DNA of 64,000 nt from Romboutsia weinsteinii (GCF_002250835.2 NZ_NOJY02000010.1:60490-124489); one strand, 5' to 3'. Counted from the stretch's first letter, positions 53,387 through 61,852 are shown. Notes: a model not told the origin generated them from the sequence alone. Program-made: numbers and translations.

Positions 53387-54154
53387 ATGAAAAAAATATT
53401 AATACCTCAGGAATCGAAAATAATACCAAAAGAAGCTCTACATGAAATAAATAAATTTGAATATATAAATAAAAGTCCTTTTAGTGATAGTTACTACAAT
53501 ACAAATGAAATTACATGGGACTATAAGCCAGAAGGAAGTATAAGAATATCAGATCATTGGAATTTCATATCAAAGGGTAAGCTTCATTGCCAATTAAGTA
53601 ATACTACGGACTATATAGAAGATTATTGGTATATGGCTCAATATAAAGAAGGCAAATATAAAATACTAAAGGAATTTGGAAAAAGTATAAAAGGATACAC
53701 TTTTTTAGAGTTAAATAAAAAGGATTTAGAGCTTTTAAGAGAATTATATAATATGGGTGGTATTGTAAAATCGTATCTCTGGTACAAGCTATATAAAATA
53801 AAGCCATTTCTATCTAAAGAAGCTTCACTGAAGACAACGAAGTATCTAACACGTTATATATCAATTGAAAGAGTGAAAAAATATAAATCTCAAAACCCGA
53901 AAGTTAAAAAAGTTATTTTTCTAGATGATGAAGCTATGAATATATTAGATTTAGTTTTTAATATATATGATTACAGTGCATTTTTAGATAAATTAGCAGT
54001 TAATGAAGAGAGTATTAAAATTTTAAGTGATACATACAATGCTTATATATTTAATAATATAAGCATTACCGAAGATAAAAAGTATATATTAGTGTTAGAT
54101 AACAATTTAGCGATTGACTTTACAGAAAAATCTCAAATACCTAATCAACATTAA
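53387..54154 (+). CDS. Unknown soluble protein
   Basis: 255 residues. N-terminal half has aromatic-rich beta-like segments (ITWDYKPEGSIRISDHWNF, about 45-63, and GKLHCQLSNT), the second half is helical and charged. No family recognised. AAGGA precedes the ATG. Upstream of the HD hydrolase but separated by about 120 bases; no shared function evident. Confidence 0.55.
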   Translation: MKKILIPQESKIIPKEALHEINKFEYINKSPFSDSYYNTNEITWDYKPEGSIRISDHWNFISKGKLHCQLSNTTDYIEDYWYMAQYKEGKYKILKEFGKSIKGYTFLELNKKDLELLRELYNMGGIVKSYLWYKLYKIKPFLSKEASLKTTKYLTRYISIERVKKYKSQNPKVKKVIFLDDEAMNILDLVFNIYDYSAFLDKLAVNEESIKILSDTYNAYIFNNISITEDKKYILVLDNNLAIDFTEKSQIPNQH

Positions 54155-54234
54155 GGTTAGGTATAAAAAGCTTTTATATAGTTAATAATTACAAACTAAA
54201 TAAATCTTAGTAAAAATAAATGGAGGTGAAGTTA

Positions 54235-54279
54235 GTGAGAGAGATATTAATTATTAATCTCTCATTAAATAAAGTATGA
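54235..54279 (+). CDS. 14-codon leader peptide overlapping the HD gene
   Basis: GTG at 54235 has a very strong GGAGGTGA site (54222-54229). It encodes VREILIINLSLNKV and stops with TGA at 54277-54279, which overlaps the ATG of the HD gene (ATGA). A stem GAGAGAT/ATCTCTC (54239-54245, 54257-54263) lies within it. The HD gene has no ribosome site of its own, so translation coupling is likely. Confidence 0.6.
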   Translation: MREILIINLSLNKV

Positions 54280-54839
54280 ATAGAGAAGAAGCTTGGAGCC
54301 TACTTAATGAGTATAATAAATCTGAACAATTAATAAAACATGCACTTTCTGTTGAAGGAGTAATGAGATATTTTTCAAAGTTGTACAATGAAGATGAAGA
54401 AAAATGGGGTGTAGTTGGCTTATTGCATGACTTAGATTATGATATGTATCCAGATGAACACTGCTTAAAATCTAGAGAAATAATGGAAGAAAGAGGAATA
54501 GCTGAAGAGTATATAAGGGCTGTTCAAAGTCATGGTTATGGATTAGTAGTTGATATCAAGCCTGAGAGTAATATGGAAAAAGTGCTATACACTATAGATG
54601 AGCTTACTGGACTAATAAGTGCAGCCGCAATAATGAGACCATCAAAGAGTATACTGGATTTAGAGTTAAAATCAGTTAAGAAAAAGTATAATTCTAAAGG
54701 ATTTGCAGCAGGAGTAAATAGAGAGGTTATTGAGGATGGTGCAAAGATGATTAATATGCCTTTAGAAGAGGTAATAAAACACACAATACTAGGTATGAGA
54801 TATATTGCTGAAGAAATAGGTCTTAAAGGAAATTTGTAA
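54276..54839 (+). CDS. HD-domain hydrolase
   Basis: 187 residues. HD pattern: KHALSVEGVM (His about 23), GLLHDLDYDMYP (HD about 51-52), QSHGYG (His about 88) and YTIDELTGL (Asp about 104). This is a HDIG-type putative nucleotide hydrolase common in Clostridia. The ATG is inside ATGA of the leader ORF and lacks its own Shine-Dalgarno, so it is probably coupled to the leader. Confidence 0.82.
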   Translation: MNREEAWSLLNEYNKSEQLIKHALSVEGVMRYFSKLYNEDEEKWGVVGLLHDLDYDMYPDEHCLKSREIMEERGIAEEYIRAVQSHGYGLVVDIKPESNMEKVLYTIDELTGLISAAAIMRPSKSILDLELKSVKKKYNSKGFAAGVNREVIEDGAKMINMPLEEVIKHTILGMRYIAEEIGLKGNL

Positions 54840-54930
54840 TTAATAATTGATAATAAATACTTATTAAATTTATTTTATTATGATAAAATAAATTTAATAT
54901 TATAATGTAGTACATAAAGGAGAACAAATA

Positions 54931-55458
54931 ATGACAGATTTCATAAGCAAAGAAAGTGTATTTGCAAACAGTACGAAACTTGCAGAGATTCTTATAGAAA
55001 GCGATGGTTACACAGATTTTCATGAGAAAATAGTAAGTAATAATATAGAATATAATGAGCAAAAGACATACGAAGTAGTACCTAGTGGATTTATTGATTT
55101 TAATCAGCATTTATACGAAAATATAAATGATATGAACTCAATTAGCACAGGAATATATCTAGAAATGTCACTAATAACATATAGAATATTTATTTGGTCT
55201 TCAAAGGGTGAAGGATTTGAAATATTTAAGCATGTACTTAGAGGAGAAGAAATATCTAAATTAAACAGAATAGAAGACTTTAAAGAATACCTATATAATC
55301 ATATACATGAATTAGAACAAGGTATTGTTAAGACATATGGAGCCGATGCAAAAAAAGCATTTGAAGATTTCGGTATGGGTATAGAGAGTAGAAAACTGCC
55401 TCTACCAAGCATACTTCAATATATGACTATAGAAAACAATATTCAAGACTTTAGATAA
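54931..55458 (+). CDS. Unknown soluble protein
   Basis: 175 residues, acidic, mixed helix and strand, no signal or membrane segment. GGAGA lies upstream of the ATG. No recognised domain. Ends before a clear terminator. Confidence 0.55.
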   Translation: MTDFISKESVFANSTKLAEILIESDGYTDFHEKIVSNNIEYNEQKTYEVVPSGFIDFNQHLYENINDMNSISTGIYLEMSLITYRIFIWSSKGEGFEIFKHVLRGEEISKLNRIEDFKEYLYNHIHELEQGIVKTYGADAKKAFEDFGMGIESRKLPLPSILQYMTIENNIQDFR

Positions 55459-55473
55459 AAAATAATACTAATA

Positions 55474-55510
55474 AATAGCATCTTTACAAATGTAGAGGTG
55501 CTATTTTTAT
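55474..55510 (+). terminator. Intrinsic terminator
   Basis: AATAGCATCT/AGGTGCTATT stem with inner TACA/TGTA, followed by TTTTTAT. Confidence 0.8.
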
Positions 55511-55615
55511 ATTCAAGTTAAAAAGTAATATCATACAATTGTTTTTAAGACATATTTTCTATCTATTATAAAATACTATATTTATTATGAAATAAAATTT
55601 AAGTAGGTGTCTAAA

Positions 55616-55987
55616 ATGAATGAAAGTATTGTAGAGTATATCAAAAACTGTGTAAATCAAAAGAAAGACTTTACTATTAGACTAAATAATAAGAATAAGC
55701 TTGAAAAACCAATATATGGGTATGTAGTTAGTATTACACCACTTATTAATATTGAAATGAATTTACATCAAATGTGTAAATATGTTTTTAATAATAAAGT
55801 AATAGAAATAAATGAGGATACTTATAAGTTGTATATAGGTGGATGGTTAGAATATGGTAAAGGGAAATTAAGTACTGATATATCCATAATTACTGAAAAA
55901 AAGCATGAAGCAATGCAGATTGCAAAATATTGTAAACAAAAAGCAATTTACGATATTGTAAATAAGAATACAATTTACTTAAATTAA
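55616..55987 (+). CDS. Unknown small protein
   Basis: About 123 residues; the ATG at 55616 follows TAGGTG, and the GTG at 55607 lies within that site. Beta-rich middle with a GYVVSITPLINIEMNLHQ segment and basic C-terminus. No family recognised. It ends 16 bases before the adenosyltransferase gene and is probably co-transcribed. Confidence 0.55.
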   Translation: MNESIVEYIKNCVNQKKDFTIRLNNKNKLEKPIYGYVVSITPLINIEMNLHQMCKYVFNNKVIEINEDTYKLYIGGWLEYGKGKLSTDISIITEKKHEAMQIAKYCKQKAIYDIVNKNTIYLN

Positions 55988-56003
55988 GTTATGAGGTGAT
56001 AAT

Positions 56004-56525
56004 ATGAGAATATATACAAAAACAGGAGACAATGGACAAACATCATTGTATGACGGAAGTAGAATAGATAAAGATAGTATGAGAGTAGAGGCATACGGCA
56101 CCTTAGATGAATTAAATTCATATATTGGTCTTTGTACTAACTATGTCAAAGAAGAAGATAAGCATGTATTATTAGAAATCCAGAAATATTTATTTTTAGT
56201 ATCTGCACAATTGGCTACAAAGGATGAGAAAATGATTAGTAAAAAAGTAACAGAAGAAGATGTAAACAAATTAGAATCTATTATAGATGAATATATTAAT
56301 AAGACTGATAATGTAAATGCATTTATTGTTCCTGGTACTAGTTTAGCTTCAGCAAACTTACATATCGCAAGAACGATATGTCGAAGAGCTGAAAGAAGAA
56401 TATTAAGCCTTAATAGAGTTGAGAACATTAGTTCTATACTGATTAAATACATAAATAGGCTATCAGATACATTATATGCTATAGCAAGATATAATGAAAA
56501 GGAGCTTATTCTTATTGATTTTTAA
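56004..56525 (+). CDS. PduO-type cob(I)alamin adenosyltransferase
   Basis: 173 residues with the PduO signature: YTKTGDNGQTSLYDGSRIDK (about 4-23), AYGTLDELNSYIGL (about 32-45), and RTICRRAERRILSL (about 121-134). It makes adenosylcobalamin from cob(I)alamin and ATP. AGGTGA precedes the ATG. No other cobalamin gene is in the window, so it may serve a B12-dependent enzyme elsewhere. Confidence 0.92.
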   Translation: MRIYTKTGDNGQTSLYDGSRIDKDSMRVEAYGTLDELNSYIGLCTNYVKEEDKHVLLEIQKYLFLVSAQLATKDEKMISKKVTEEDVNKLESIIDEYINKTDNVNAFIVPGTSLASANLHIARTICRRAERRILSLNRVENISSILIKYINRLSDTLYAIARYNEKELILIDF

Positions 56526-56593
56526 CTAAATTCAGTTCACACACCATATTTAAGAAGCTAAGATCTATTGAAATATAAAAAAAATTGTATTTA

Positions 56594-56632
56594 ACTATAG
56601 ATAGGAGAGGATATACCTCTCCTATCTATAGT
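56594..56632. terminator. Bidirectional intrinsic terminator
   Basis: Perfect 17-base arms (56594-56610, 56616-56632) with GGAGAGG core; overlaps the stop of the minus-strand staygreen gene. Confidence 0.9.
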
Positions 56633-57086
56633 TTCTCAAAGTACCATAATTTTCAATAGTATTAAACTTTGTACACTCAGACATAAAATGAACTCTAATT
56701 TGTCTATTTAATAAACATTTATTTTGTCTAAAAAATTCTCTATCTCCATGAAGTATTGTGCGAAGATAATTTGGTATCAATCGTTTAAACATGATATACT
56801 TGCTAAATGCTAATAAGCTATTTTCATCTCCTAAATCTATATACACATAAAGTACAAGCGCACCACAATCATTTAGAGCCCATTCTGCAAAAACATCATT
56901 TCTAATTAATTGACATCCTGCATCCTTACAAAATCTGTTAGAAACAGTTATAAAATACTCTCCAGTAATATTTGAACTATACATAGTGTACTTTCTTCCT
57001 TCTATTGGACATGTAGGTGACATAGGAGGCACTATAGTTCTTCTTATTTTATTACAGTTAAAATCTAGAAAAGAGTCAAATCCCAT
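56622..57086 (-). CDS. Staygreen-family protein, paralog 1
   Basis: 154 residues. The order IVPPMSPTCPIEGRKYTMYS (about 18-37), TGEYFITVSNRF, VFAEWALNDCGALVLYVYID (about 65-84), LHGDREFF (about 113-120) and RVHF matches the bacterial branch of the staygreen (SGR) family, whose plant members remove Mg from chlorophyll. It is close to the family consensus. There is no chlorophyll metabolism here, so the substrate must differ. Divergent from the [FeFe] hydrogenase gene, 161 bases away. Confidence 0.78.
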   Translation of the reverse strand: MGFDSFLDFNCNKIRRTIVPPMSPTCPIEGRKYTMYSSNITGEYFITVSNRFCKDAGCQLIRNDVFAEWALNDCGALVLYVYIDLGDENSLLAFSKYIMFKRLIPNYLRTILHGDREFFRQNKCLLNRQIRVHFMSECTKFNTIENYGTLRNYR

Positions 57087-57247
57087 CTTATTCCTCCTTA
57101 TATTTCAAAATAATTCTTAGTATATACTATAAAATTTGGAAAATAATTGTTACATTTCATCAATAAAAAGAATAGCTTAGCCATTACTAGGAAAGATTAT
57201 ATAGTAAGAGACTATGTTTAATCTTTAATATATAGGAGTGTACAAAA

Positions 57248-59191
57248 GTGGAAGATAAAAAAACAAATTTAATACAAAGCTCATTGGGGTCAGTATTCTC
57301 TGTCTTTAGTGAAGAAGAATTAGAAAAAATAACAAATGAGACAAAAAGATGTATAGCAATATCAGGTAAAATAAATAGTCCTGGTATAATAGATGTACCA
57401 GAGGGGGCTACTCTTGTAGATATAATTAATATGGCTGGAGGACTTCTTAACGATAGTGGATTTAAGGCGGCACAATTAGGGATACCTTTTGGTGGATTCT
57501 TAACTGAAGATCATCTAGATAATGTATTGGATTTTAATTTATTTCCAAAAGGAACTAATAGGACAATAATTATTCTTACAGAAGAAGATTGTATAGTACA
57601 ATACGCTAAATTCTACATAGATCATTTAATAAGTAACATAGAAGATGGGGTATTTGAAGAATTTGGTGTTGTAAAAGACGAGATACTTAGAATGTGGAGA
57701 GTATTAGATAGGATAAGTAAGGGTAGATCTAATATGCGTGATATATATCTACTAAGAAGATTAGCCGGAACTGTTAAAGAGAAATTAAATCAAAAGCATA
57801 ATATAATAGAAGAAATTATAGAAAGATTCTACCATGAAATTGAAGAACATATAGAAGATAGCAGATGTTATACCTCACAATGTAATCATCTTGTAAAACT
57901 AACAATTACAAAAAAATGCATAGGATGTGGAGCATGTAAAAGAGCATGTCCAGTTGACTGTATAGAAGGTGTTGCAAAAAAACAACATTACATTGATTAC
58001 AATAGATGTACCCATTGTGGGGCGTGTATATCAGCATGTCCTGTAAATGCAATAACAGCAGGAGATAATACATTTAAGTTTTTAAGAGATTTATCTACTC
58101 CAAATAAGGTAGTAATAACACAAATGGCACCAGCGATTAGGGTTACAATAGGTGAAGCTTTTGGGTTTGAAGCTGGGACTAATGTAGAAAATAAATTGGC
58201 AGCAGGATTAAGAAAGTTAGGTGTTGACTATGTATTTGATACTACATGGGCTGCTGACTTAACAATAATGGAAGAAGCCGCAGAACTTCAAGAAAGACTT
58301 GAGAAATACTTTGCAGGTGATGATAGTGTTAAGCTTCCAATACTTACTTCTTGTTGCCCTGCGTGGGTAAAATTTATTGAACAAAATTATGCTGACATGT
58401 TAGATGTACCTTCTACTACTAAATCTCCTATGCAGATGTTTGCAACTGTTGCAAAAGATATTTGGGCAAAAGAGCATGGTATGGAAAGAGATAGAATAAT
58501 TTCAGTTGCTATTATGCCTTGTATTGCAAAAAAATATGAAGCTTCAAGACCAGAGTTTTCTAGAGGATTAAACTATGATGTAGATTATGTTATTACAACT
58601 AGGGAATTGATAAAAATCTTTGAGGATTCTGGAATAGATTTAAAGACAATAGAAGAAGAAGAAATAGATCAAGTAATGGGTGAGTATACTGGAGCAGGAG
58701 TAATATTTGGTAGAACTGGAGGAGTAATAGAGGCAGCAACTAGAACAGCTCTTGAAAAAATGACAGGTAAAAAGGTAGAGAATATTGAATTTGATTGCTT
58801 AAGGGGATGGGATTCATTTAGAAGTTGTGAGCTTGAAGTTGGAGACATAAAACTAAAAATAGGAGTAACTTATGGGTTAAGAGAAGCTGCAAAAATGCTT
58901 GATAAAATAAGAGCAGGAGAAGAGTTCTATCATGCAATAGAGATTATGGCATGTAACGGAGGCTGTGTTGGTGGTGGCGGACAACCCAAAGCCAGAAAAA
59001 GACAAGAAACTCTCCAAAAAAGAGCAGAAGGATTAAATGCAATAGATAGGTCATTACCTCTAAGACGTTCAAACGAAAATCCAGCAGTATTAGCAATATA
59101 TGATAAATATTTAGATTATCCACTAAGCCACAAAGCTCATGAATTATTGCATACTAAGTATTTTGTTAGAGCAAAGAATAGCAATGATTAG
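57248..59191 (+). CDS. [FeFe] hydrogenase with degenerate NuoF-like N-terminus
   Basis: 647 residues; GTG start after AGGAGTG. Residues about 35-110 form an SLBB/NuoF-type segment (SGKINSPGIIDVPEGATLVD). About 113-205 is a helical bundle like the NuoF C-terminus, but the cluster motif is reduced to EEDCIVQYAKF with one cysteine. Two 4Fe-4S sites follow (CIGCGACKRACP about 227; CTHCGACISACP about 254). The H-cluster has complete L1 (TSCCPAW, about 367), L2 (MPCIAKKYE, about 422) and L3 (MACNGGCVGGGGQP, about 566), so it looks catalytically competent. It evolves or oxidises H2. No maturase or NADH-binding subunit is nearby. Confidence 0.9.
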   Translation: MEDKKTNLIQSSLGSVFSVFSEEELEKITNETKRCIAISGKINSPGIIDVPEGATLVDIINMAGGLLNDSGFKAAQLGIPFGGFLTEDHLDNVLDFNLFPKGTNRTIIILTEEDCIVQYAKFYIDHLISNIEDGVFEEFGVVKDEILRMWRVLDRISKGRSNMRDIYLLRRLAGTVKEKLNQKHNIIEEIIERFYHEIEEHIEDSRCYTSQCNHLVKLTITKKCIGCGACKRACPVDCIEGVAKKQHYIDYNRCTHCGACISACPVNAITAGDNTFKFLRDLSTPNKVVITQMAPAIRVTIGEAFGFEAGTNVENKLAAGLRKLGVDYVFDTTWAADLTIMEEAAELQERLEKYFAGDDSVKLPILTSCCPAWVKFIEQNYADMLDVPSTTKSPMQMFATVAKDIWAKEHGMERDRIISVAIMPCIAKKYEASRPEFSRGLNYDVDYVITTRELIKIFEDSGIDLKTIEEEEIDQVMGEYTGAGVIFGRTGGVIEAATRTALEKMTGKKVENIEFDCLRGWDSFRSCELEVGDIKLKIGVTYGLREAAKMLDKIRAGEEFYHAIEIMACNGGCVGGGGQPKARKRQETLQKRAEGLNAIDRSLPLRRSNENPAVLAIYDKYLDYPLSHKAHELLHTKYFVRAKNSND

Positions 59192-59230
59192 AGTATATAT
59201 TTTTAGAGATAATAATAAAAATTAATTATA

Positions 59231-59263
59231 GTATAAAAGGGCTACAAATTAGCCCTTTTATAC
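59231..59263. terminator. Bidirectional intrinsic terminator
   Basis: Perfect 14-base arms GTATAAAAGGGCTA/TAGCCCTTTTATAC (59231-59244, 59250-59263). Confidence 0.92.
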
Positions 59264-59680
59264 TATGAATTCCTTAACGCGGCAATAATAAACTGTTTTA
59301 TTAAAATCGTCATGAGAAGAAATAAACCTCATACTTACATGAGAATCCATCAAGTTTTGGTTCGCTTCTAAAAACTTACAATCTCCATTTATTATAGCTG
59401 ATACATCATTGGGTAGCTTATTAAGTAATAATTCATATCTAGCTTTTGAAACTTCATATGATTCGTAACCTATAAGAACAAATAAAGTTAAGACATGAAC
59501 GTCGCCATCAACCCATGCCCATTGTCCGTATACTTCATCATATTTTATTGGATCACTGCCATACTGTGTAGCAATTGTTAGATAAAGATCATTATCATTT
59601 TCTGAGTGGACAAGAGTATATCGTCTAAAAAGTATAGGTCCAGTTGAGGTAAGTGGCTTTACAATATTTACATTTAACAA
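59258..59680 (-). CDS. Staygreen-family protein, divergent paralog 2
   Basis: 140 residues. The same block order as the protein at 56622 is visible: IVKPLTSTGPILFRRYTLVH (about 6-25), LYLTIATQYG, VYGQWAWVDGDVHVLTLFVL (about 50-69), INGDCKFLEANQ (about 96-107) and VSMRFI. Key residues vary, including the acidic tract after the central Trp. It reads convergently with the hydrogenase gene and shares its terminator. Thus staygreen-like genes flank the hydrogenase on both sides. Confidence 0.65.
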   Translation of the reverse strand: MLNVNIVKPLTSTGPILFRRYTLVHSENDNDLYLTIATQYGSDPIKYDEVYGQWAWVDGDVHVLTLFVLIGYESYEVSKARYELLLNKLPNDVSAIINGDCKFLEANQNLMDSHVSMRFISSHDDFNKTVYYCRVKEFIV

Positions 59681-59764
59681 AGTATCACATCCTAAATTAA
59701 TTTATACTATATATTATTTAATATATATACTTCTTGTGATATTTTCATAAAAAAAACAAAAGTA

Positions 59765-59835
59765 TTGACAAAAAATAAACTTTCACTTATCATGTTGACT
59801 TCTATAAGTATATTGTATACAATATACTTATAGAA
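59765..59835 (+). promoter_or_regulatory. Tandem promoters and 36-bp perfect palindrome
   Basis: P1: TTGACA (59765-59770), 17 bases, TATCAT (59788-59793). P2: TTGACT (59795-59800), 17 bases, TACAAT (59818-59823). A perfect 36-bp palindrome covers 59800-59835 (centre ATTGTATACAAT), spanning the P2 spacer, -10 and start point. The TTGTATACAA centre is like GntR-type operators. A dimeric or tetrameric repressor here would shut both promoters. Confidence 0.78.
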
Positions 59836-59863
59836 TACAAAGAGATGAATAGGAGATAAGAAA

Positions 59864-59998
59864 ATGGCAATAATAAAGCAAATCAGTAAAACAATAAAAG
59901 GTGTATCAAAATTTATATTAGTTAACGAAAGAATAAATAGTCAAAGATGTGTAGCTAAAAACTTAGATACTACAAAAACTATATTTGATAATAAATAA
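59864..59998 (+). CDS. 44-residue cationic peptide, unknown
   Basis: ATG at 59864 with AGGAG about 8 bases upstream. The peptide begins MAIIKQISKTIKGVSKFILV (an amphipathic cationic helix), has one Cys at residue 29 (SQRCVAKN) and ends FDNK. It has its own regulated promoter 28 bases upstream and its own long terminator, which strongly supports a real gene. The layout (amphipathic head, single Cys, charged tail) loosely recalls Agr-type pre-peptides, but the core does not match any I know, and AgrB is absent. Confidence 0.6.
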   Translation: MAIIKQISKTIKGVSKFILVNERINSQRCVAKNLDTTKTIFDNK

Positions 59999-60010
59999 AT
60001 CATAAATATA

Positions 60011-60062
60011 AAAAAAGAGGTTATATAAAAACAACTATGTTTTTGTATAACCTCTTTTTTTA
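60011..60062 (+). terminator. Strong intrinsic terminator of the peptide gene
   Basis: Long hairpin: AAAAAAGAGGTTATA paired with TATAACCTCTTTTTT, extended inward by AAAAACA/TGTTTTT, ending in a run of T. Confidence 0.93.
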
Positions 60063-60178
60063 TATTATTAGATACAATTCTTAGGATATTTTAAGAATAA
60101 GAATGTATATTGATGTTTAAATATGGTAATATTAGAGTATATTTTACAGGGGGGTAGATTAATATAAATATAATTGAC

Positions 60179-61471
60179 GTGATTTTTATAGCAATACCAG
60201 AGTCTATTTCTGTAAATTTATTCGCAGGTAGTCTCTTAGGAAATAAATTAAAGTTTAATACTATAATTAAAATAGCTTTAATTTTCGGGCTAGGGTGTTA
60301 TTTTATTAAGAATATTGCTCCAACGGAAATAAACCTTATACTATCTTTTATCTTAATGACTGGATTGTACCATATTTATTCTAATATTGATCTGAAATAT
60401 TGTTTTATTGCTGAGATATCATCTTTTGGAGTGAAATTTTTTGCAGAGTTGCTTTTAGTTACAGCTTTAAATATTGGTGGTGTTAGCGTTGAATCACTTT
60501 TTGCAAATCAATATTTAAAGATTATTATGTCAGCAATGCCTTCTATTACAGTATTAGTATTATACCTTATTCTAAGTAAAAGAAATATTAATATAATCAA
60601 TTACAAACATAATACAATAACAATAAAAAAGAATGGTCTGAAAATGTTAACTCTTTTTGGCATTGTAAATTTAATAATAATGTCAGGGATTTTATTATTA
60701 ACTACTTATGAAAACTATCAGGATTACTTAACGCATAATATGCTTATAAATATTATAACTTCAATTGCGGTTTTATGTATTAGTACTTTAATTATAGTAA
60801 CATCAACTCTATACAAAAATAAGAGTATGATAGAAATTGAACATAATCTTATGATTAAGAGTATGAAACAAATGGAAGAGACTGTAGATTTATTGCGTAT
60901 TCAAAAACATGACTATATGAATCATTTACAAGTTATATTAATGCAAATTGATAAAGGTACAAGTTCTGATGTAAAAAATTATATACTTGGAATTTCAAAT
61001 GAAGCAAATAGTAAAATTTCTTCATTTGATACTGGAAATAATTATATTGATGCAATACTGAATTTTAAACATGGAAAATGTAGCGATAATGGTATAGAGT
61101 TAACAGCATGTATAGACAGTATGCTAGAAGATACTACATTATTGGATATTCATATAAGTGCAATTATTTTAAATATTATTGATAACGCCATAGATGAGTT
61201 AAAAATTAATAAAAAAGATAATAAGTATATACATGTAGATACTTATATAGATAATTATTTACATCATATATCAATTAAAAATAATGGTTCTAAAATAGAA
61301 AATATAAATAAGATTTTTGAAAAGGGGTATTCATCTAAAGGAGAGAATAGAGGATATGGTTTATATTCTATTAAGAAAATACTAGAAAGTAACAATTGTA
61401 CTATTGAAGTCTATAGTGAGGATGATGAGACTGAATTTATGATAAAGTTACCTATAGTAAAACTTGCATAA
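60179..61471 (+). CDS. AgrC-like (GHKL) sensor histidine kinase, orphan
   Basis: About 430 residues. Six to seven N-terminal membrane helices (to about 215) are followed by the AgrC-type dimerisation segment with the phospho-histidine in QKHDYMNHLQVI (about 244-255) and a GHKL ATPase domain (NIIDNAIDEL, about 330-339; GYGLYSIKKIL, about 398-408). The only good ribosome site (AGGGGGG, 60148-60154) is too far from the GTG at 60179, and upstream in-frame codons are ATA or ATT (60158-60175), so translation may begin at 60164 on a non-standard codon. No response regulator follows. Confidence 0.82.
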   Translation: MIFIAIPESISVNLFAGSLLGNKLKFNTIIKIALIFGLGCYFIKNIAPTEINLILSFILMTGLYHIYSNIDLKYCFIAEISSFGVKFFAELLLVTALNIGGVSVESLFANQYLKIIMSAMPSITVLVLYLILSKRNINIINYKHNTITIKKNGLKMLTLFGIVNLIIMSGILLLTTYENYQDYLTHNMLINIITSIAVLCISTLIIVTSTLYKNKSMIEIEHNLMIKSMKQMEETVDLLRIQKHDYMNHLQVILMQIDKGTSSDVKNYILGISNEANSKISSFDTGNNYIDAILNFKHGKCSDNGIELTACIDSMLEDTTLLDIHISAIILNIIDNAIDELKINKKDNKYIHVDTYIDNYLHHISIKNNGSKIENINKIFEKGYSSKGENRGYGLYSIKKILESNNCTIEVYSEDDETEFMIKLPIVKLA

Positions 61472-61481
61472 GGAAATAAAT

Positions 61482-61526
61482 AAAAAGAGGCTATCTTGAA
61501 ATAAATACTTGAGATAGTCTCTTTTT
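61482..61526 (+). terminator. Intrinsic terminator
   Basis: AAAAAGAGGCTATCT/AGATAGTCTCTTTTT arms (61482-61496, 61512-61526), one mismatch. Confidence 0.9.
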
Positions 61527-61602
61527 AATATATATAGAAAAAAGAAGGTTATATCTAGCTGGATATAGAAATTAAATAGATACTACAAAAGGAGGTATTT
61601 TT

Positions 61603-61827
61603 ATGGATAATAATCATTGTGAAGAAACCTTAAATGAACTAAAAAAGTTTATTGTTCAAAGAGAAGAGATAATTAAAGTTTTAGAAGATGGTATTGATAA
61701 ATATATTGTAGATAGAACTCTTCCGTTTAGCTACAAAGAAAGATACGTTGAGTGGCAACAGGAGTTGCTAGATTTAGCAGAAGTACAATTAAATGCTGCT
61801 AAAGAATTTATGAATAGTTTATTATAA
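61603..61827 (+). CDS. Small helical acidic protein, unknown
   Basis: 74 residues, mostly helical, with LNELKKFIVQREEIIKVLED and a C-terminal amphipathic helix LDLAEVQLNAAKEFMNSLL. GGAGG lies 8 bases before the ATG. No family recognised. Own terminator. Confidence 0.65.
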   Translation: MDNNHCEETLNELKKFIVQREEIIKVLEDGIDKYIVDRTLPFSYKERYVEWQQELLDLAEVQLNAAKEFMNSLL

Positions 61828-61852
61828 GAGCCATTAGATAGGCTCTTTTTTA
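61826..61852 (+). terminator. Intrinsic terminator
   Basis: AAGAGCC/GGCTCTT arms followed by TTTT; starts at the stop codon of the small gene. Confidence 0.88.

Noticed and set aside
59864..61471. A full Agr quorum-sensing locus
   Set aside because: Only an AgrC-like kinase and a small peptide are present. AgrB and AgrA are missing, the peptide core is not Agr-like, and a strong terminator separates the two.
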